A DNA stretch of 64,000 nt from positions 1,612,001-1,676,000 of the forward strand of contig NZ_CP072014.1 of assembly GCF_017603825.1 (NCBI RefSeq), written 5' to 3'. The DNA is from Arthrobacter crystallopoietes. GTDB taxonomy: Bacteria > Actinomycetota > Actinomycetes > Actinomycetales > Micrococcaceae. The notes beneath the pieces were generated by a model that saw only the letters and a program-made list of their open reading frames with translations, made no database searches and was not told the DNA's origin. The position numbers and the translations under genes were made by a program. This document shows positions 21,550 through 31,974 of this stretch, in pieces. The first letter of the stretch is position 1. Every line of letters begins with the position of its first letter.

Positions 21550-22005
21550 TTAATTCTCGGTGAGTTCGCCGATGTCTTCCGCCCACAACTCCGGCTGGGT
21601 TCGCTGGAAATCCTGCATTAGCTGGGTGCACCGCTCATCGTTGAGGACGATGACCTCAACGCCCCGTGACCGCAGAAGGTCCAGTTCACCTGGGAAAGTG
21701 GTGGACTCGCCCACGACGACGGTCGGAATCTTGAACTGGATGATGGTTCCGGCGCACATCGCGCAGGGGGCCAGTGTGGTGTAGAGAACGGTGTCGGTAT
21801 AGGTGTTCTGGCGGCCTGCTGCCCGAATGCAATCAATTTCTCCGTGGGCAGTAGGGTCCCCTTGCTGAAACCGCTGATTGTGTCCCGTGGCGATCAACTG
21901 GCCGTTTCGCTCAAGGGCGGCACCGATGGGTATGCCGCCCGTTGACATGCTCTTTCGTGCAGCTTCCACGGCGGCTTCGAAACTGGGTCGTGACAAGGTG
22001 GGCAT
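21550..22005 (-). CDS. cytosine deaminase, yeast FCY1-type
   Basis: Zinc-dependent deaminase of the CDA fold, 151 aa from ATG 22005 (GGAG upstream; longer frame to 22146 reads through a terminator and is rejected). Zinc ligands are in HGEIDCIRAAGR and TTLAPCAMCAGTIIQF. The C-terminus VVGESTTFPGELDLL, LNDERCTQLMQDF and ELWAEDIGEL follows yeast cytosine deaminase and not bacterial CodA, a metal-dependent amidohydrolase. Cytosine to uracil + ammonia is the likely reaction. Guanine or creatinine deamination are less likely alternatives. A terminator separates it from the NCS1 permease upstream. Confidence 0.8.
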   Translation of the reverse strand: MPTLSRPSFEAAVEAARKSMSTGGIPIGAALERNGQLIATGHNQRFQQGDPTAHGEIDCIRAAGRQNTYTDTVLYTTLAPCAMCAGTIIQFKIPTVVVGESTTFPGELDLLRSRGVEVIVLNDERCTQLMQDFQRTQPELWAEDIGELTEN

Positions 22006-22065
22006 GGTGCTCCGGTTCGTTATTGGTCGAGGATCTGGTGTTGCGTCTTTAGCGCGGAAACGTCT

Positions 22066-22100
22066 GTACGGCCGGAGCTGAGAGTCAGCTCCGGCCGTAC
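22066..22100 (-). terminator. hairpin between NCS1 permease and deaminase
   Basis: Perfect 15-bp stem (22066-22080 with 22086-22100), 5-nt loop, 80 bp after the permease stop. Confidence 0.75.
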
Positions 22101-22179
22101 CGGGGGAGGGTGTCAAGTAAAGGCAAGCAATAGGCCGTACTTCCAAGGATTACTCATTGACTTGCTGATGGGAAGGCAG

Positions 22180-23727
22180 TCAGGATACACCGCCATAGGT
22201 GGCGTCCAAGTGGCGGCCTGGCTCCTGTTCCTTGGGTGCAACGACAGGTTCAGGCGTGGAGATGCTGGAGGTGCTGGTGGCGTAGCGGCGGTGGACGCGC
22301 GGGCCGAGAATTGCGTACGCCGTGGCGCTCGTCAGCCCGCCGGCGAGCCAGGACAGATCCAGTCCGCCCATTGCGACGGCGATGGGTCCCTGCGTGGCCG
22401 GAAGGATGCCGTACATGAACAGCCAGGTGGCGAAGATGCCCGCGAACAGGGCGGTGATGCCGGCCCAGTTCACTACAGGCAGCCGATGGGTGCCGATGGG
22501 GTCGAAGAGGCGGGCCGGGTCCTGCGGGTGGCGGCGTTCGATGCCGTAGTAGTGCACCAGCATGATGCCTCCCCATGATGCGACCCAGGCGACGAGGCCG
22601 ATGAGCCAGGAGTCAAGCACGGCTGCGAAGTTGGTCTGGTAGATGAAGAAGATGACGGCGATCAGGGCGAAGACGCCCACAATCAGGTTCAGGACGCGCC
22701 GTTTGATGCGGACATCGAGGGCCTGTGCCGCCACCGAGAACGTGTAGATGTTCAGGATGTTGGTGGCGATGGGGCCGTGCAAAACCATCAGCAGGACGGG
22801 GATGGCCAGAGCTCCGTAGTTTTCCACGATGAGCTGCCCGGGGTCGATGCTTCCGCTCTTCGTTGCGAGGCTGGCGCCGAGGACGCCGAGCCATACGACC
22901 GGGATGAACTGGCCCAGCACGGAGGCCAGGTACAGGCGCTTCTTGGAGGTCTTAGTGCTCACGAAGCGTGAGTAGTCCGCTGCATAGGTGAACCAGGTGA
23001 TTCCCCAGCCGATGCCGATAGCGGTCATTACGGCACTCATTGCAGCGATGCGCTCGGTGCCGGTGAGGATTTCTCCCGCCGGGCCCGCATAGCTCCAGTC
23101 GATATCCATGCCGAACCAAGCCACAGCGGACATAGCGATGAGGACCAGGATCGTGGGCGGAACGGTCCACCGTTCGAAGGCGGCGATGGCCTTGTAGCCG
23201 AAGAATGCGATCAGGACCTGCAGTCCCATGATGACTGCGGCAACACCGATCTTCCAGCCATAATTCTCCTGAGTCGGGTCTACCCAGCCGATGCTCCCGA
23301 ACAAGGCCATGACCAGGTCGAGGATGATCCAGGTGTTGACCGCGCACCAGCCGATGCCCAGCGTTGCCTGGATTGCTGCCGGAACGTAGTTGCCGCGGCG
23401 GCCGAACGCTGCACGTGCGAGGACCATTCCGGTTGCGCCGGTCTTCTGTCCGAGCAGAACGAAGAAGCCGAACAGCACCATGCCGATCAAGTTTCCGAGG
23501 ACGAGAACTGTTATTGTGTCGGCGAAGCCGAGACCAAGGTTAATTCCGAGTGCTCCGAGAACCCAGTTGATGGGTGCGAGGTTCGCGCCTGCCCAGATCC
23601 AGAACTGGCCTGAGACTTTTCTCGTGCGGGAGGACTCGGGAATGCACTGCAGGTCTTGCTCCACATCGTCGTGGGACGAAGAGTCTGCTGCGGGGGAAGA
23701 AGGGGTGCCCTGTTGGTTCTGAATCAT
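22180..23727 (-). CDS. NCS1-family nucleobase permease (cytosine/purine/allantoin type)
   Basis: Cation symporter with about 12 membrane segments, 515 aa. Seen: FWIWAGANLAPINWVLGALGI at the first helix, ARAAFGRRGNYVPA in the family loop, GIGWGITWFTYAADYSRF near the middle and HYYGIERR near the C-terminal third. These fit NCS1 of the CodB/PucI class. Neighbouring deaminase and PucR regulator suggest cytosine or a related pyrimidine/ureide as substrate. It is divergent from the PucR gene. Confidence 0.88.
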   Translation of the reverse strand: MIQNQQGTPSSPAADSSSHDDVEQDLQCIPESSRTRKVSGQFWIWAGANLAPINWVLGALGINLGLGFADTITVLVLGNLIGMVLFGFFVLLGQKTGATGMVLARAAFGRRGNYVPAAIQATLGIGWCAVNTWIILDLVMALFGSIGWVDPTQENYGWKIGVAAVIMGLQVLIAFFGYKAIAAFERWTVPPTILVLIAMSAVAWFGMDIDWSYAGPAGEILTGTERIAAMSAVMTAIGIGWGITWFTYAADYSRFVSTKTSKKRLYLASVLGQFIPVVWLGVLGASLATKSGSIDPGQLIVENYGALAIPVLLMVLHGPIATNILNIYTFSVAAQALDVRIKRRVLNLIVGVFALIAVIFFIYQTNFAAVLDSWLIGLVAWVASWGGIMLVHYYGIERRHPQDPARLFDPIGTHRLPVVNWAGITALFAGIFATWLFMYGILPATQGPIAVAMGGLDLSWLAGGLTSATAYAILGPRVHRRYATSTSSISTPEPVVAPKEQEPGRHLDATYGGVS

Positions 23728-23765
23728 TGGATTCCTCCGGTGAGTTTTGGGACTGGGTCAATATT

Positions 23766-23800
23766 ATGTGGGCTGAGTCACATGATCTATATTCGATGTG
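23766..23800. promoter_or_regulatory. ATGTG/CACAT repeats in the permease-pucR intergenic region
   Basis: Three half-sites: ATGTG (23766-23770), CACAT (23779-23783) and ATGTG (23796-23800). They form overlapping inverted repeats between the divergent permease and regulator genes. A PucR-type binding region is possible; the evidence is only repeat geometry. Confidence 0.3.
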
Positions 23801-23820
23801 TCGCATAAGCGCTAACTGAA

Positions 23821-25344
23821 ATGGACAGATCGTCAATGAATATCGAGCTCGAAGAGGTACTCGGCCACGAGGCGTTCCGAAGGGCTGGTCCCATTGTCCG
23901 TGCTGGCTCCGCATTTGTGCCTGGACGTCAGGTGCGATGGGTTCATTCGAGCGAAGTTATGGATATCGCTCCGCTGCTCAGCGGCGGAGAGCTGCTCCTG
24001 ACGGGCGGTGTGGAGCTCGCGGCTGCATCCGCGGAACAGCGGCGGCAGTACATCCGCGACCTCGCTGCCCGCAGTATCGCCGCGCTCGGCATCGAATCCG
24101 GCGGACCATTGAAGACGATTCCCGCCGATCTTATCCAGACAGCCGAGGCACATGAACTGCCCCTGATCGAACTGAGGAAGGTTGCACCCTTTGTGCAGAT
24201 CGCCCAGTCCATCAATAGCCTCCTGGTTACCCGATCGGTGGACCTGCTGCGCCAAGCGGATGTTCTGTCCCAAAACTTGGCAGCAGAACTGGCGAACGGC
24301 GGCGGGTTGAAGGAGCTCCTGCAACTCCTGGCCAGGCAGATCCCGGCCGATGTGGTGGTCATGGACGGGGCGGGAACGGTCATCGAGGAGGCGGTGGCGC
24401 CGACAGCTGACACTAGTCACCCCGAAGTTGAGTTCCCGCCCCTCGAATTCGATATCTCCCAGCGCGGTACGGTGACAGCTTCCTTGCGCCTCCACCCCAA
24501 AACGGATGGCGACAGCTCCTGGGCTCAGGTTGTGGGTGAGCGGGCGGCGAGCATCCTTGCGCTGGCGCTGCATGGACGGCACGCACCGGATCTCGTGGAC
24601 GTCGCGGGCAAGGAGTTGGTGCGATCCATCTTGGGCGGACTCCAGGGCCAGCGGCTGAGGCAGCTTTGCCGAACGGCCGGCATGGATCCCGACGACCAGT
24701 TCGTGGTCGTTCTCGGCAGGCCGCTGGGTGCCGGCTGTCGCTGGGCCGGTGTCGAGAGGCTGGTCCGCAAATACCGGACGAAGGGCATTGTTTATGTCCA
24801 GCAGCAGGAAATGGTCGCTGTGGCGGCGCTTCCAGCCAAGGGTTCGCGAGCCCGCCGGGCAACGTTATTGTCTGAGCTGAAAGCGGGTATCGTCGACCAA
24901 CCCCAGGTGCTGGTGGTCGGTCCCGTTTCGGCGGGGATCGCCGATGCCGCGCGGTCCCTTGCGGAGGCGAGGCTGACATTCGATCTGGCCCCCGCGGGGA
25001 CAGGGCCTGGTTCCGTTATCGACGCCGATGCCTTCGCGATAGAACGCTTGGCGTCTCAAGCATCCGGTGACGAAGCGATCCATCACGTGGTGGATGAACT
25101 CCTCGGCGGGCTCATCGCACACGATGACGCCCGACGTTCGCGCTTGCTCGAAACGTTTGACGAATGGTTAGCCTCCGGCTGCAACACGGCGGAGACTGCG
25201 CGGACGATGCATCTTGAGCGACAGTCTTTGTACAACAGGTTGGAGAAGATCTTCGAGCTCATCGGCGGGGACCCGCGCGGTACTGACAGGCTTGCCGGGC
25301 TTCATTTGGCTGCGCGGTTGGGGCGCTACCTTCGTTCGTACTGA
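23821..25344 (+). CDS. PucR-family transcriptional regulator
   Basis: 507 aa. The N-terminal PucR (purine catabolism) sensing domain spans residues 1-125 (GSAFVPGRQVRWVHSSEVMDIAPLLSGGELLLTGG). The middle contains a degenerate GGDEF-like region. The C-terminal helix-turn-helix is LLETFDEWLASGCNTAETA and HLERQSLYNRLEKIFELIG. ATG 23836 is an alternative start with similar support. It is divergent from the NCS1 permease, so it is expected to activate uptake and deamination of a nucleobase. Confidence 0.9.
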   Translation: MDRSSMNIELEEVLGHEAFRRAGPIVRAGSAFVPGRQVRWVHSSEVMDIAPLLSGGELLLTGGVELAAASAEQRRQYIRDLAARSIAALGIESGGPLKTIPADLIQTAEAHELPLIELRKVAPFVQIAQSINSLLVTRSVDLLRQADVLSQNLAAELANGGGLKELLQLLARQIPADVVVMDGAGTVIEEAVAPTADTSHPEVEFPPLEFDISQRGTVTASLRLHPKTDGDSSWAQVVGERAASILALALHGRHAPDLVDVAGKELVRSILGGLQGQRLRQLCRTAGMDPDDQFVVVLGRPLGAGCRWAGVERLVRKYRTKGIVYVQQQEMVAVAALPAKGSRARRATLLSELKAGIVDQPQVLVVGPVSAGIADAARSLAEARLTFDLAPAGTGPGSVIDADAFAIERLASQASGDEAIHHVVDELLGGLIAHDDARRSRLLETFDEWLASGCNTAETARTMHLERQSLYNRLEKIFELIGGDPRGTDRLAGLHLAARLGRYLRSY

Positions 25345-25386
25345 AACGGATAGGTGTGATCTGCAGATACAGGGTTCACGTCGAAA

Positions 25387-26058
25387 CTAGAGAACCTTCC
25401 GAATGGTCTCTTCGAAGCTGGTGACGTGCTCCAGTGCCAAGGTGGCGGCTTTGTCGGCGTCGCCGGCAACTATCGCATCCAGTAGTTCCACGTGTTCCGT
25501 GATGTGGCCGGCGATCGATGGTACGCGGTCCAGCACCAGGCACCAGATCCGGGTGGCGAGGTTGTCCAGCCGGATGAGGGTTTCTTCCAGATGTTGGTTG
25601 CCGGCCGCTTTGTAGATCAGGCGGTGCACGCTCAGGTCGTAGCGCATCAGCGCATGCTTCTCGGGCTTTTGGCCGTCGAGGCGTTCGATGTCGCGGGCAA
25701 GATTGTGCAGCTCTTCCTTGACCTCGGGGCCTGCCATCCGTGCGGCGCGTCGGGCTGCGAGCGGTTCCAGGGCCTGCCTGAGTTCGGAAACGTCGGCCAA
25801 GGCGGTGATGTCAACGATGGTGGCGAAGGTTCCCCTACGTGGGTAGGAGGTCACCATGTGATCGATTTCCAGCCGCTTAAGCGCCTCGCGGACGGGCGTG
25901 CGGCCGATGCCCATCTCAGCGGCCAGCTGCCCGTCATTGATCGGCTCCCCGGGGCGGATATCCAGCATGATCAGTTTGTCCCGGAGTTCACGATAGGCGC
26001 GCTCGGCCAGCGAGAGGGACAGGTCGGCGCTATGGGTCGACTCAGCAATGATGCTCAC
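25387..26058 (-). CDS. GntR-family regulator, FadR/FCD subfamily
   Basis: 223 aa. The winged helix occupies residues 15-80 (LSLAERAYRELRDKLIMLDI, MGIGRTPVREALKRLEID). The all-helical FCD effector domain follows (ELRQALEPLAARRAARMA, MRYDLSVHRLIYKAAGN, HITEHVELLDAIVAGD) with its metal-binding Asp/His residues. It is divergent from the glyA-sox operon with a 132-bp gap that contains a promoter and a 14-bp palindrome (26144-26157), so repression of sarcosine/serine catabolism is the likely role. Confidence 0.92.
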   Translation of the reverse strand: MSIIAESTHSADLSLSLAERAYRELRDKLIMLDIRPGEPINDGQLAAEMGIGRTPVREALKRLEIDHMVTSYPRRGTFATIVDITALADVSELRQALEPLAARRAARMAGPEVKEELHNLARDIERLDGQKPEKHALMRYDLSVHRLIYKAAGNQHLEETLIRLDNLATRIWCLVLDRVPSIAGHITEHVELLDAIVAGDADKAATLALEHVTSFEETIRKVL

Positions 26059-26104
26059 GGGCTTCGCTCCTTGGCTGGGCGGATTGGGCTAAATCTTACT
26101 GCTG

Positions 26105-26133
26105 TTGACAGTGTGTGATCACCATCATACTAT
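26105..26133 (+). promoter_or_regulatory. promoter of glyA-soxBDAG-sdaA-purU
   Basis: TTGACA (26105-26110), 17-bp spacer, TACTAT (26128-26133), near consensus. The spacer contains the palindrome GTGATCAC (26115-26122). Transcription would start near 26140. Confidence 0.75.
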
Positions 26134-26143
26134 TGCAACCAGT

Positions 26144-26157
26144 TCTGATATATCAGA
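26144..26157. promoter_or_regulatory. candidate GntR operator
   Basis: Perfect 14-bp palindrome TCTGATATATCAGA immediately downstream of the predicted transcription start of the glyA operon. The position suits a repressor, and the size and symmetry suit FadR-subfamily proteins such as the divergent GntR gene. Confidence 0.6.
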
Positions 26158-26190
26158 TACACATTAGTTGTTTTTCAAAGGAGAGAACGA

Positions 26191-27489
26191 ATGGTGTCTA
26201 CCCTGACCACCCCGCTGGCAAGCGCCGACCCAGAGGTCGCCGCAGCCATTGGCCAGGAGTTGGATCGCCAGCAGTCCACGCTGGAAATGATCGCTTCCGA
26301 GAACTTCGCCCCGACCGCAGTGATGGAAGCCCAAGGCTCAGTCCTGACCAACAAATACGCCGAGGGTTACCCTGGCCGGCGCTACTACGGCGGCTGCGAG
26401 CACGTCGACGTGATCGAGCAGCTGGCCATTGACCGGGTCAAGGAACTCTTCGGCGCCGAGGCCGCCAACGTGCAGCCGCACTCCGGTGCGCAGGCCAACG
26501 CGGCCGCTATGTTTGCGTTGCTGAACCCGGGAGACACGATTCTCGGTCTGGATCTGGCCCATGGCGGCCACCTGACCCACGGGATGAAGATCAACTTCTC
26601 CGGCAAGCTCTACAACGTTGTTTCCTACGGAGTGTCCGAGGAAGACCACAAGATCGACATGGCCGAAGTCGAGCGCCTCGCCGTCGAGAACAAGCCGAAA
26701 CTCATCGTGGCCGGCTGGTCCGCTTACTCCCGGCAGCTGGACTTCGCGGAGTTCCGGCGCATCGCCGATCTGGTCGGCGCCTACCTCATGGTTGACATGG
26801 CGCATTTCGCCGGGCTGGTCGCCGCCGGACTGCACCCGAACCCGGTGCCCTACGCCGACGTCGTTACTACCACCACCCACAAGACCCTCGGCGGTCCCCG
26901 CGGCGGCGTAATCCTGTCCAAGCAGGAGCTGGCCAAGAAGATCAACTCGGCGGTTTTCCCCGGCCAGCAGGGCGGCCCGCTGGAGCACGTGATCGCCGGC
27001 AAGGCAGTCGCCTTCAAAATGGCAGCTTCACCGGAGTTCAAGGAACGCCAGCAGCGGACGCTGCAAGGTGCGCGGCTGCTGGCCGACCGCCTGCTGCAGG
27101 ACGATGTGGCCGCGGCCGGCATCAGCCTGGTCAACGGCGGAACCGATGTCCACCTGGTGCTGGTGGACCTGCGCAACTCGGAGTTGGACGGCCAGCAGGC
27201 CGAAGACCGGCTGCACCGCGTTGGCATCACCGTCAACCGCAATGCCGTCCCGTTCGACCCCCGCCCGCCGATGGTTTCCTCCGGCCTGCGGATCGGTACA
27301 CCGGCGCTGGCAACGCGTGGCTTCGGGGATGCGGAATTCACCGAAGTCGCCGACATCATTGCCACGGCTTTGACCCATGATCTGACCGAGGAACTGACCT
27401 CGGAGCTGCAGAGTCGGGTCACCGTCCTGGCCGACAAGTTCCCCCTCTACCCGAACCTGAACGCTGATACCTCGAACGGAGCACAGTAA
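26191..27489 (+). CDS. glyA: serine hydroxymethyltransferase
   Basis: PLP enzyme, 432 aa, interconverting glycine + methylene-THF and serine + THF. Visible: the N-terminal [51 protein letters not shown] for cofactor contacts, and the Schiff-base lysine in [14 protein letters not shown] near residue 230. AAAGGAG lies 8 bp before the ATG. It leads the operon with soxBDAG and overlaps the next gene by one base (TAATG). Here it likely uses the glycine and methylene-THF made by sarcosine oxidase, and so is a catabolic copy. Confidence 0.96.
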   Translation: MVSTLTTPLASADPEVAAAIGQELDRQQSTLEMIASENFAPTAVMEAQGSVLTNKYAEGYPGRRYYGGCEHVDVIEQLAIDRVKELFGAEAANVQPHSGAQANAAAMFALLNPGDTILGLDLAHGGHLTHGMKINFSGKLYNVVSYGVSEEDHKIDMAEVERLAVENKPKLIVAGWSAYSRQLDFAEFRRIADLVGAYLMVDMAHFAGLVAAGLHPNPVPYADVVTTTTHKTLGGPRGGVILSKQELAKKINSAVFPGQQGGPLEHVIAGKAVAFKMAASPEFKERQQRTLQGARLLADRLLQDDVAAAGISLVNGGTDVHLVLVDLRNSELDGQQAEDRLHRVGITVNRNAVPFDPRPPMVSSGLRIGTPALATRGFGDAEFTEVADIIATALTHDLTEELTSELQSRVTVLADKFPLYPNLNADTSNGAQ

Positions 27490-28706
27490 TGGCCGATCTG
27501 CTGCCTGAGCACCCGGATTTCCTGTGGCGGAATCCTGAGCCCAAATCGTCGTACGACGCCGTTATCGTCGGCGGCGGCGGGCACGGCCTGGCTACCGCCT
27601 ACTACCTGGCCAAAAACTTTGGCATGACCAACATCGCCGTGCTGGAGCGCGGCTGGCTGGCCGGCGGGAACATGGCCCGGAACACCACGATCATCCGCTC
27701 CAACTACCTGTGGGACGAGAGCGCGGGCATCTACGAGCACTCGCTGAAGCTGTGGGAGCAGCTGCCCGAGGAACTGGAATACGATTTCCTGTTCAGCCAG
27801 CGCGGTGTCATGAACCTCGCGCACACCCTGCAGGACGTGCGCGAGAGCATGCGACGGGTCAACGCCAACGTGCTCAATGGCGTGGATGCGGAGTGGATTA
27901 CCCCGGAGCAGGTCAAGGAACTCTGCCCGATCATCAACACCGGGGACGACATCCGCTACCCGATCATGGGAGCGACCTACCAGCCGCGCGCCGGAATCGC
28001 CAAGCATGACCACGTGGCCTGGGCCTTTGCACGCAAGTGCGACGAGATGGGCGTGGACATTATCCAGAACTGCGAGGTCACCGGTTTCATCAAGGACGGC
28101 AACCGCGTGGTCGGCGTCGAAACCAACCGCGGCCGGATCAATGCCGGCAAGGTGGCCCTGGCCGGTGCCGGACACAGCTCCGTGCTGGCCGAGCTGGCCG
28201 GTTTCGAACTGCCCATCCAGTCCCACCCGCTGCAGGCACTGGTCTCCGAGCTGCACGAACCGGTGCACCCCACGGTGGTCATGTCCAACCACGTGCACGT
28301 CTACGTCTCCCAGGCGCACAAGGGCGAACTGGTCATGGGCGCCGGCATCGACAGCTACAACGGCTACGGCCAGCGCGGCGCCTTCCACGTGATCGAGGAG
28401 CAGATGGCTGCCGCCGTCGAGCTCTTCCCGATCTTCGGGCGTGCCCACGTGCTGCGTACCTGGGGCGGCATTGTGGACACCACCATGGACGCATCCCCGA
28501 TCATCTCCAAGACTCCCATCGACCAGTTGTACGTCAACTGCGGCTGGGGCACCGGCGGTTTCAAGGGCACCCCGGGCGCGGGCTTTACCTTCGCCCACAC
28601 CATTGCAATGGACGAGCCGCATCCGCTCAACGCGCCGTTTGCCCTGGACCGCTTCGAAACCGGGCACCTGATCGACGAACACGGCGCCGCAGCCGTAGCC
28701 CACTAG
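27489..28706 (+). CDS. soxB: sarcosine oxidase, beta subunit
   Basis: Flavin subunit (405 aa) of the heterotetrameric enzyme that oxidises sarcosine to glycine. The N-terminal FAD site is [20 protein letters not shown]. The covalent FMN histidine is in [16 protein letters not shown] near residue 173, as in Corynebacterium Sox[18 protein letters not shown] is near the C-terminus. Coupled to glyA by TAATG; soxD starts 14 bp downstream. Confidence 0.96.
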   Translation: MADLLPEHPDFLWRNPEPKSSYDAVIVGGGGHGLATAYYLAKNFGMTNIAVLERGWLAGGNMARNTTIIRSNYLWDESAGIYEHSLKLWEQLPEELEYDFLFSQRGVMNLAHTLQDVRESMRRVNANVLNGVDAEWITPEQVKELCPIINTGDDIRYPIMGATYQPRAGIAKHDHVAWAFARKCDEMGVDIIQNCEVTGFIKDGNRVVGVETNRGRINAGKVALAGAGHSSVLAELAGFELPIQSHPLQALVSELHEPVHPTVVMSNHVHVYVSQAHKGELVMGAGIDSYNGYGQRGAFHVIEEQMAAAVELFPIFGRAHVLRTWGGIVDTTMDASPIISKTPIDQLYVNCGWGTGGFKGTPGAGFTFAHTIAMDEPHPLNAPFALDRFETGHLIDEHGAAAVAH

Positions 28707-28720
28707 GAAGGAAAACCACG

Positions 28721-29050
28721 ATGCTTCTGATCGAATGCCCCTGGTGCGGGCCGCGCGACGAGACCGAATACCATTACGGCGGCGAGGCCCACGTGGCCTA
28801 CCCCGAAGACCCCAACCAGCTCAGCGACGAGGAATGGGCCAAGTTCCTCTTTTACCGTGCCAATCCCAAGGGCCTCTTCGCTGAACGCTGGGTGCACAGC
28901 ACCGGCTGCCGGCGCTGGTTCAACGCGGTACGCGACACCGTCAGCTATGACATCAAGGCCGTGTACAAGCCCGGTGAGAAGAAACCACAGATCGACGCCG
29001 GCAACGTAGCCGGTGCCAAGGTCCCGTCAGCTAAAGGAGGAGCGAAGTGA
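28721..29050 (+). CDS. soxD: sarcosine oxidase, delta subunit
   Basis: Small zinc subunit, 109 aa. The four zinc ligands Cys6, Cys9, His59 and Cys63 (CPWC near the start; VHSTGC in the middle) sit at exactly the residue numbers known for Corynebacterium and Stenotrophomonas SoxD. GAAGGA lies 8 bp before ATG 28721. The stop overlaps the GTG start of soxA by four bases (GTGA). Confidence 0.95.
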   Translation: MLLIECPWCGPRDETEYHYGGEAHVAYPEDPNQLSDEEWAKFLFYRANPKGLFAERWVHSTGCRRWFNAVRDTVSYDIKAVYKPGEKKPQIDAGNVAGAKVPSAKGGAK

Positions 29051-31974
29051 CCGCCCCCAGTGCCAACCAGTCCCAGCGGCTCGCCGCTGAAGCCACAGCC
29101 GCTGCGCGGATCGACCGCAGCAAGCCCCTGGCCTTTACGCTCGACGGCGAGGCCTTCAGCGGCTTCGCCGGTGACACGCTGGCTTCGGCAATGCTTGCCG
29201 CCGGCAAGGTCACGGTAGGAAACTCGCTCTACCTTGACCGTCCCCGCGGCATCCTCTCCGCCGGTGTCGAAGAAGCGAACGCCCTTGTCAAGATCAGCGC
29301 CCGTTTCGAGGGCCACGTGGACGAGTCCATGCTGCCGGCAACCGCCGTTGAGCTGACGGACGGTATGGACGCCAAGCTGCTCCAGGGCCTGGGCCAGCTG
29401 GACCCGCGCACGGACAAGGCCGTGTACGACCGCAAGTACGTCCACGCCGACGTCCTGGTTGTCGGCGCCGGCCCCGCCGGGCTGGCCGCCGCCCGCGAAG
29501 CAGCCAAGAGCGGCGCCCGCGTCATCCTGATGGACGAGCAGCCCGAAGCCGGCGGCTCGCTGCTGTCCGGCCGGGACGAGGTCATCGACGGCCTGCCCGC
29601 GCAGGACTGGATCGCCCGTACCACGGCCGAACTGGCCGCCGCCGAGGAGGTTACCTACCTCTCGCGGACCACCGCGTTCGGCAGCTACGACAGCAACTTC
29701 GTGGTCGCTGTGCAGCGCCGCACCGACCACTTGACCGGCGAACTTGGCGCCGGCGTCTCCCGCGAACGCATCTGGCATGTCCGTGCGAAGCAGGTGGTGC
29801 TCGCCACCGGTGCGCACGAGCGCCCGATCGTTTTCGCGAACAATGACCGTCCCGGCATCATGCTGGCCTCCGCCGTGCGCAGCTACCTGAACCGCTACGC
29901 AGTTGCGGCCGGACACAATGTTGTCGTTGCTACCACCAATGACTCCGCCTACAAGCTGGTCGCCGACCTGCAGGCGGCCGGCATCGGGATTGCGGCCGTG
30001 GTCGACTCCCGGCCCGAGGTCACCGGCGATGCAGCCGAGGCCCTGGCCTCCGCGGGCATCCGCCTGATCACCGGCAGCGCCGTGGTGGACACCGAAGGCA
30101 ACAACGACGGCGGAAGGATCAGCGCCGTCGTCGTCAGCGGTCTGGACACCGACGGGCAGCTGACCGGCGAACCGGAAAAGATCGAAACGGATCTGCTCGC
30201 AGTCTCCGGCGGCTGGACCCCCGTGGTCCACCTGCACAGCCAGCGTGAGCGCCAGCTGAAGTGGGACGAGGCGCTCGCCGCGTTCGTCCCCGGCCGCGAG
30301 GTCAAGGACCAGCAGGTTGCCGGTGCCCTCAACGGCAACCTGGATCTGGCCGGCTGCCTGGAGGAAGGCGCCCAGGCCGGTGCCGAGGCCGCCACCCGGG
30401 CCGGCTTCCGCGCCAACGCGCTGGTTCCCGCCGCCGCACCCGAGACCTTTGCCCCTATCCGCCCGCTGTGGCTGGTTCCGGGACTCGAGGGCGAGGCCGC
30501 CGGCTGGAAGACCCACTTTGTGGACTTCCAGCGCGACCAGACCGTGGCCGACGTGCTGCGTTCCACCGGTGCCGGTATGCGCAGCGTGGAGCACGTGAAG
30601 CGCTACACCTCGATCAGCACCGCCAATGACCAGGGCAAGACTTCCGGCATCAACGCCATCGGCGTTATCGCGGCGGCACTGAACAACACGGACATCGGCA
30701 GCATCGGCACTACCGCCTACCGCGCCCCTTACACGCCGGTGGCCTTCACGGCACTGGCCGGACGCCAGCGCGGGGAGCTCTTCGACCCGGCGAGGCTGAC
30801 CTCGATCCACCCGTGGCATGTGGCCCACGGCGCCTTGTTCGAGGATGTCGGACAGTGGAAGCGACCGTGGTACTTCCCGCTGCCGGGCGAGGATATGGAC
30901 ACCGCCGTGCTGCGCGAATGCGCCGCCGTGCGTGAAAGCGTCGGCTTCATGGACGCAACCACGCTGGGCAAGATCGAGATCCGCGGCAAGGACGCCGGTG
31001 AGTTCCTCAACCGGATGTACACCAACGCGTTCAAGAAGCTCAAGCCGGGGTTGGGCCGCTACGGCCTGATGTGCACCCCTGACGGCATGATTTTCGACGA
31101 CGGCGTGACCCTGCGCCTCGATGAGGACCGCTACTTCATGACCACCACCACCGGCGGCGCCGCCAAGGTGCTGGACTGGCTGGAGGAATGGCTGCAGACC
31201 GAATGGCCGGAGCTGGACGTGGTCTGCAACTCCGTCACGGAGCAGTACACCACCGTCGCCGTGGTTGGACCGAAGTCCCGCGCCGTGATCGCGAAGATGG
31301 CGCCGGAGCTGGACCTGGACAATGACGCGTTCCCGTTCATGGCGTTCAAGGAAACGACGCTCGCGTCCGGTATTCCTGCGCGCGTCTGCCGGATCTCGTT
31401 CTCCGGCGAACTGGCCTTTGAGATCAACGTGTCCTCCTGGTACGGACTCAAGGTCTGGGAAGACGTGGCCGAGGCCGGTGCGGAGTTCAACATCACACCG
31501 TACGGCACCGAAACCATGCACGTGCTCCGCGCCGAAAAGGGCTTCATCATCGTCGGCCAGGACACGGACGGCACCGTCACCCCGCAGGACGCGGGGATGG
31601 AATGGGTGGTCTCCAAGGCCAAGGACTTCGTGGGCAAGCGTTCCTACTCGCGGGTGGACAACGTGCGCGAGGACCGCAAGCAGTTGGTCGGCGTCCTGCC
31701 GGTGGACAAGTCGTTCCGCTTGCCGGAGGGTGCGCAGCTGGTCAACCAGGGCACCCGCATCGCCCCGGCCGAAGCGCCGGTGCCGATGGAGGGCCACGTG
31801 ACCTCCAGCTACCACAGCGCCGCGCTGGGCCGCAGCTTCGGCCTGGCCATGATCAAGAATGGCCGCAACCGGATCGGTGAGACGCTGCAGGCCCCGCTCG
31901 GCGGGCAGCTTGTAGACGTTGTCATCGCAGAACCCGTACTTTACGATCCCGAAGGGAGCCGTCGTGATGGCTGA
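29047..31974 (+). CDS. soxA: sarcosine oxidase, alpha subunit
   Basis: 975 aa. An N-terminal 2Fe-2S-ferredoxin-like segment without cysteines comes first ([20 protein letters not shown]). The NAD-binding fold is [19 protein letters not shown] near residue 137. The C-terminal GcvT-like half, from about residue 580, binds tetrahydrofolate and accepts the methyl carbon as methylene-THF ([31 protein letters not shown]). Start GTG 29047 overlaps soxD and has AAAGGAGG upstream. Product methylene-THF can feed GlyA in the same operon. Confidence 0.96.
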   Translation: MTAPSANQSQRLAAEATAAARIDRSKPLAFTLDGEAFSGFAGDTLASAMLAAGKVTVGNSLYLDRPRGILSAGVEEANALVKISARFEGHVDESMLPATAVELTDGMDAKLLQGLGQLDPRTDKAVYDRKYVHADVLVVGAGPAGLAAAREAAKSGARVILMDEQPEAGGSLLSGRDEVIDGLPAQDWIARTTAELAAAEEVTYLSRTTAFGSYDSNFVVAVQRRTDHLTGELGAGVSRERIWHVRAKQVVLATGAHERPIVFANNDRPGIMLASAVRSYLNRYAVAAGHNVVVATTNDSAYKLVADLQAAGIGIAAVVDSRPEVTGDAAEALASAGIRLITGSAVVDTEGNNDGGRISAVVVSGLDTDGQLTGEPEKIETDLLAVSGGWTPVVHLHSQRERQLKWDEALAAFVPGREVKDQQVAGALNGNLDLAGCLEEGAQAGAEAATRAGFRANALVPAAAPETFAPIRPLWLVPGLEGEAAGWKTHFVDFQRDQTVADVLRSTGAGMRSVEHVKRYTSISTANDQGKTSGINAIGVIAAALNNTDIGSIGTTAYRAPYTPVAFTALAGRQRGELFDPARLTSIHPWHVAHGALFEDVGQWKRPWYFPLPGEDMDTAVLRECAAVRESVGFMDATTLGKIEIRGKDAGEFLNRMYTNAFKKLKPGLGRYGLMCTPDGMIFDDGVTLRLDEDRYFMTTTTGGAAKVLDWLEEWLQTEWPELDVVCNSVTEQYTTVAVVGPKSRAVIAKMAPELDLDNDAFPFMAFKETTLASGIPARVCRISFSGELAFEINVSSWYGLKVWEDVAEAGAEFNITPYGTETMHVLRAEKGFIIVGQDTDGTVTPQDAGMEWVVSKAKDFVGKRSYSRVDNVREDRKQLVGVLPVDKSFRLPEGAQLVNQGTRIAPAEAPVPMEGHVTSSYHSAALGRSFGLAMIKNGRNRIGETLQAPLGGQLVDVVIAEPVLYDPEGSRRDG

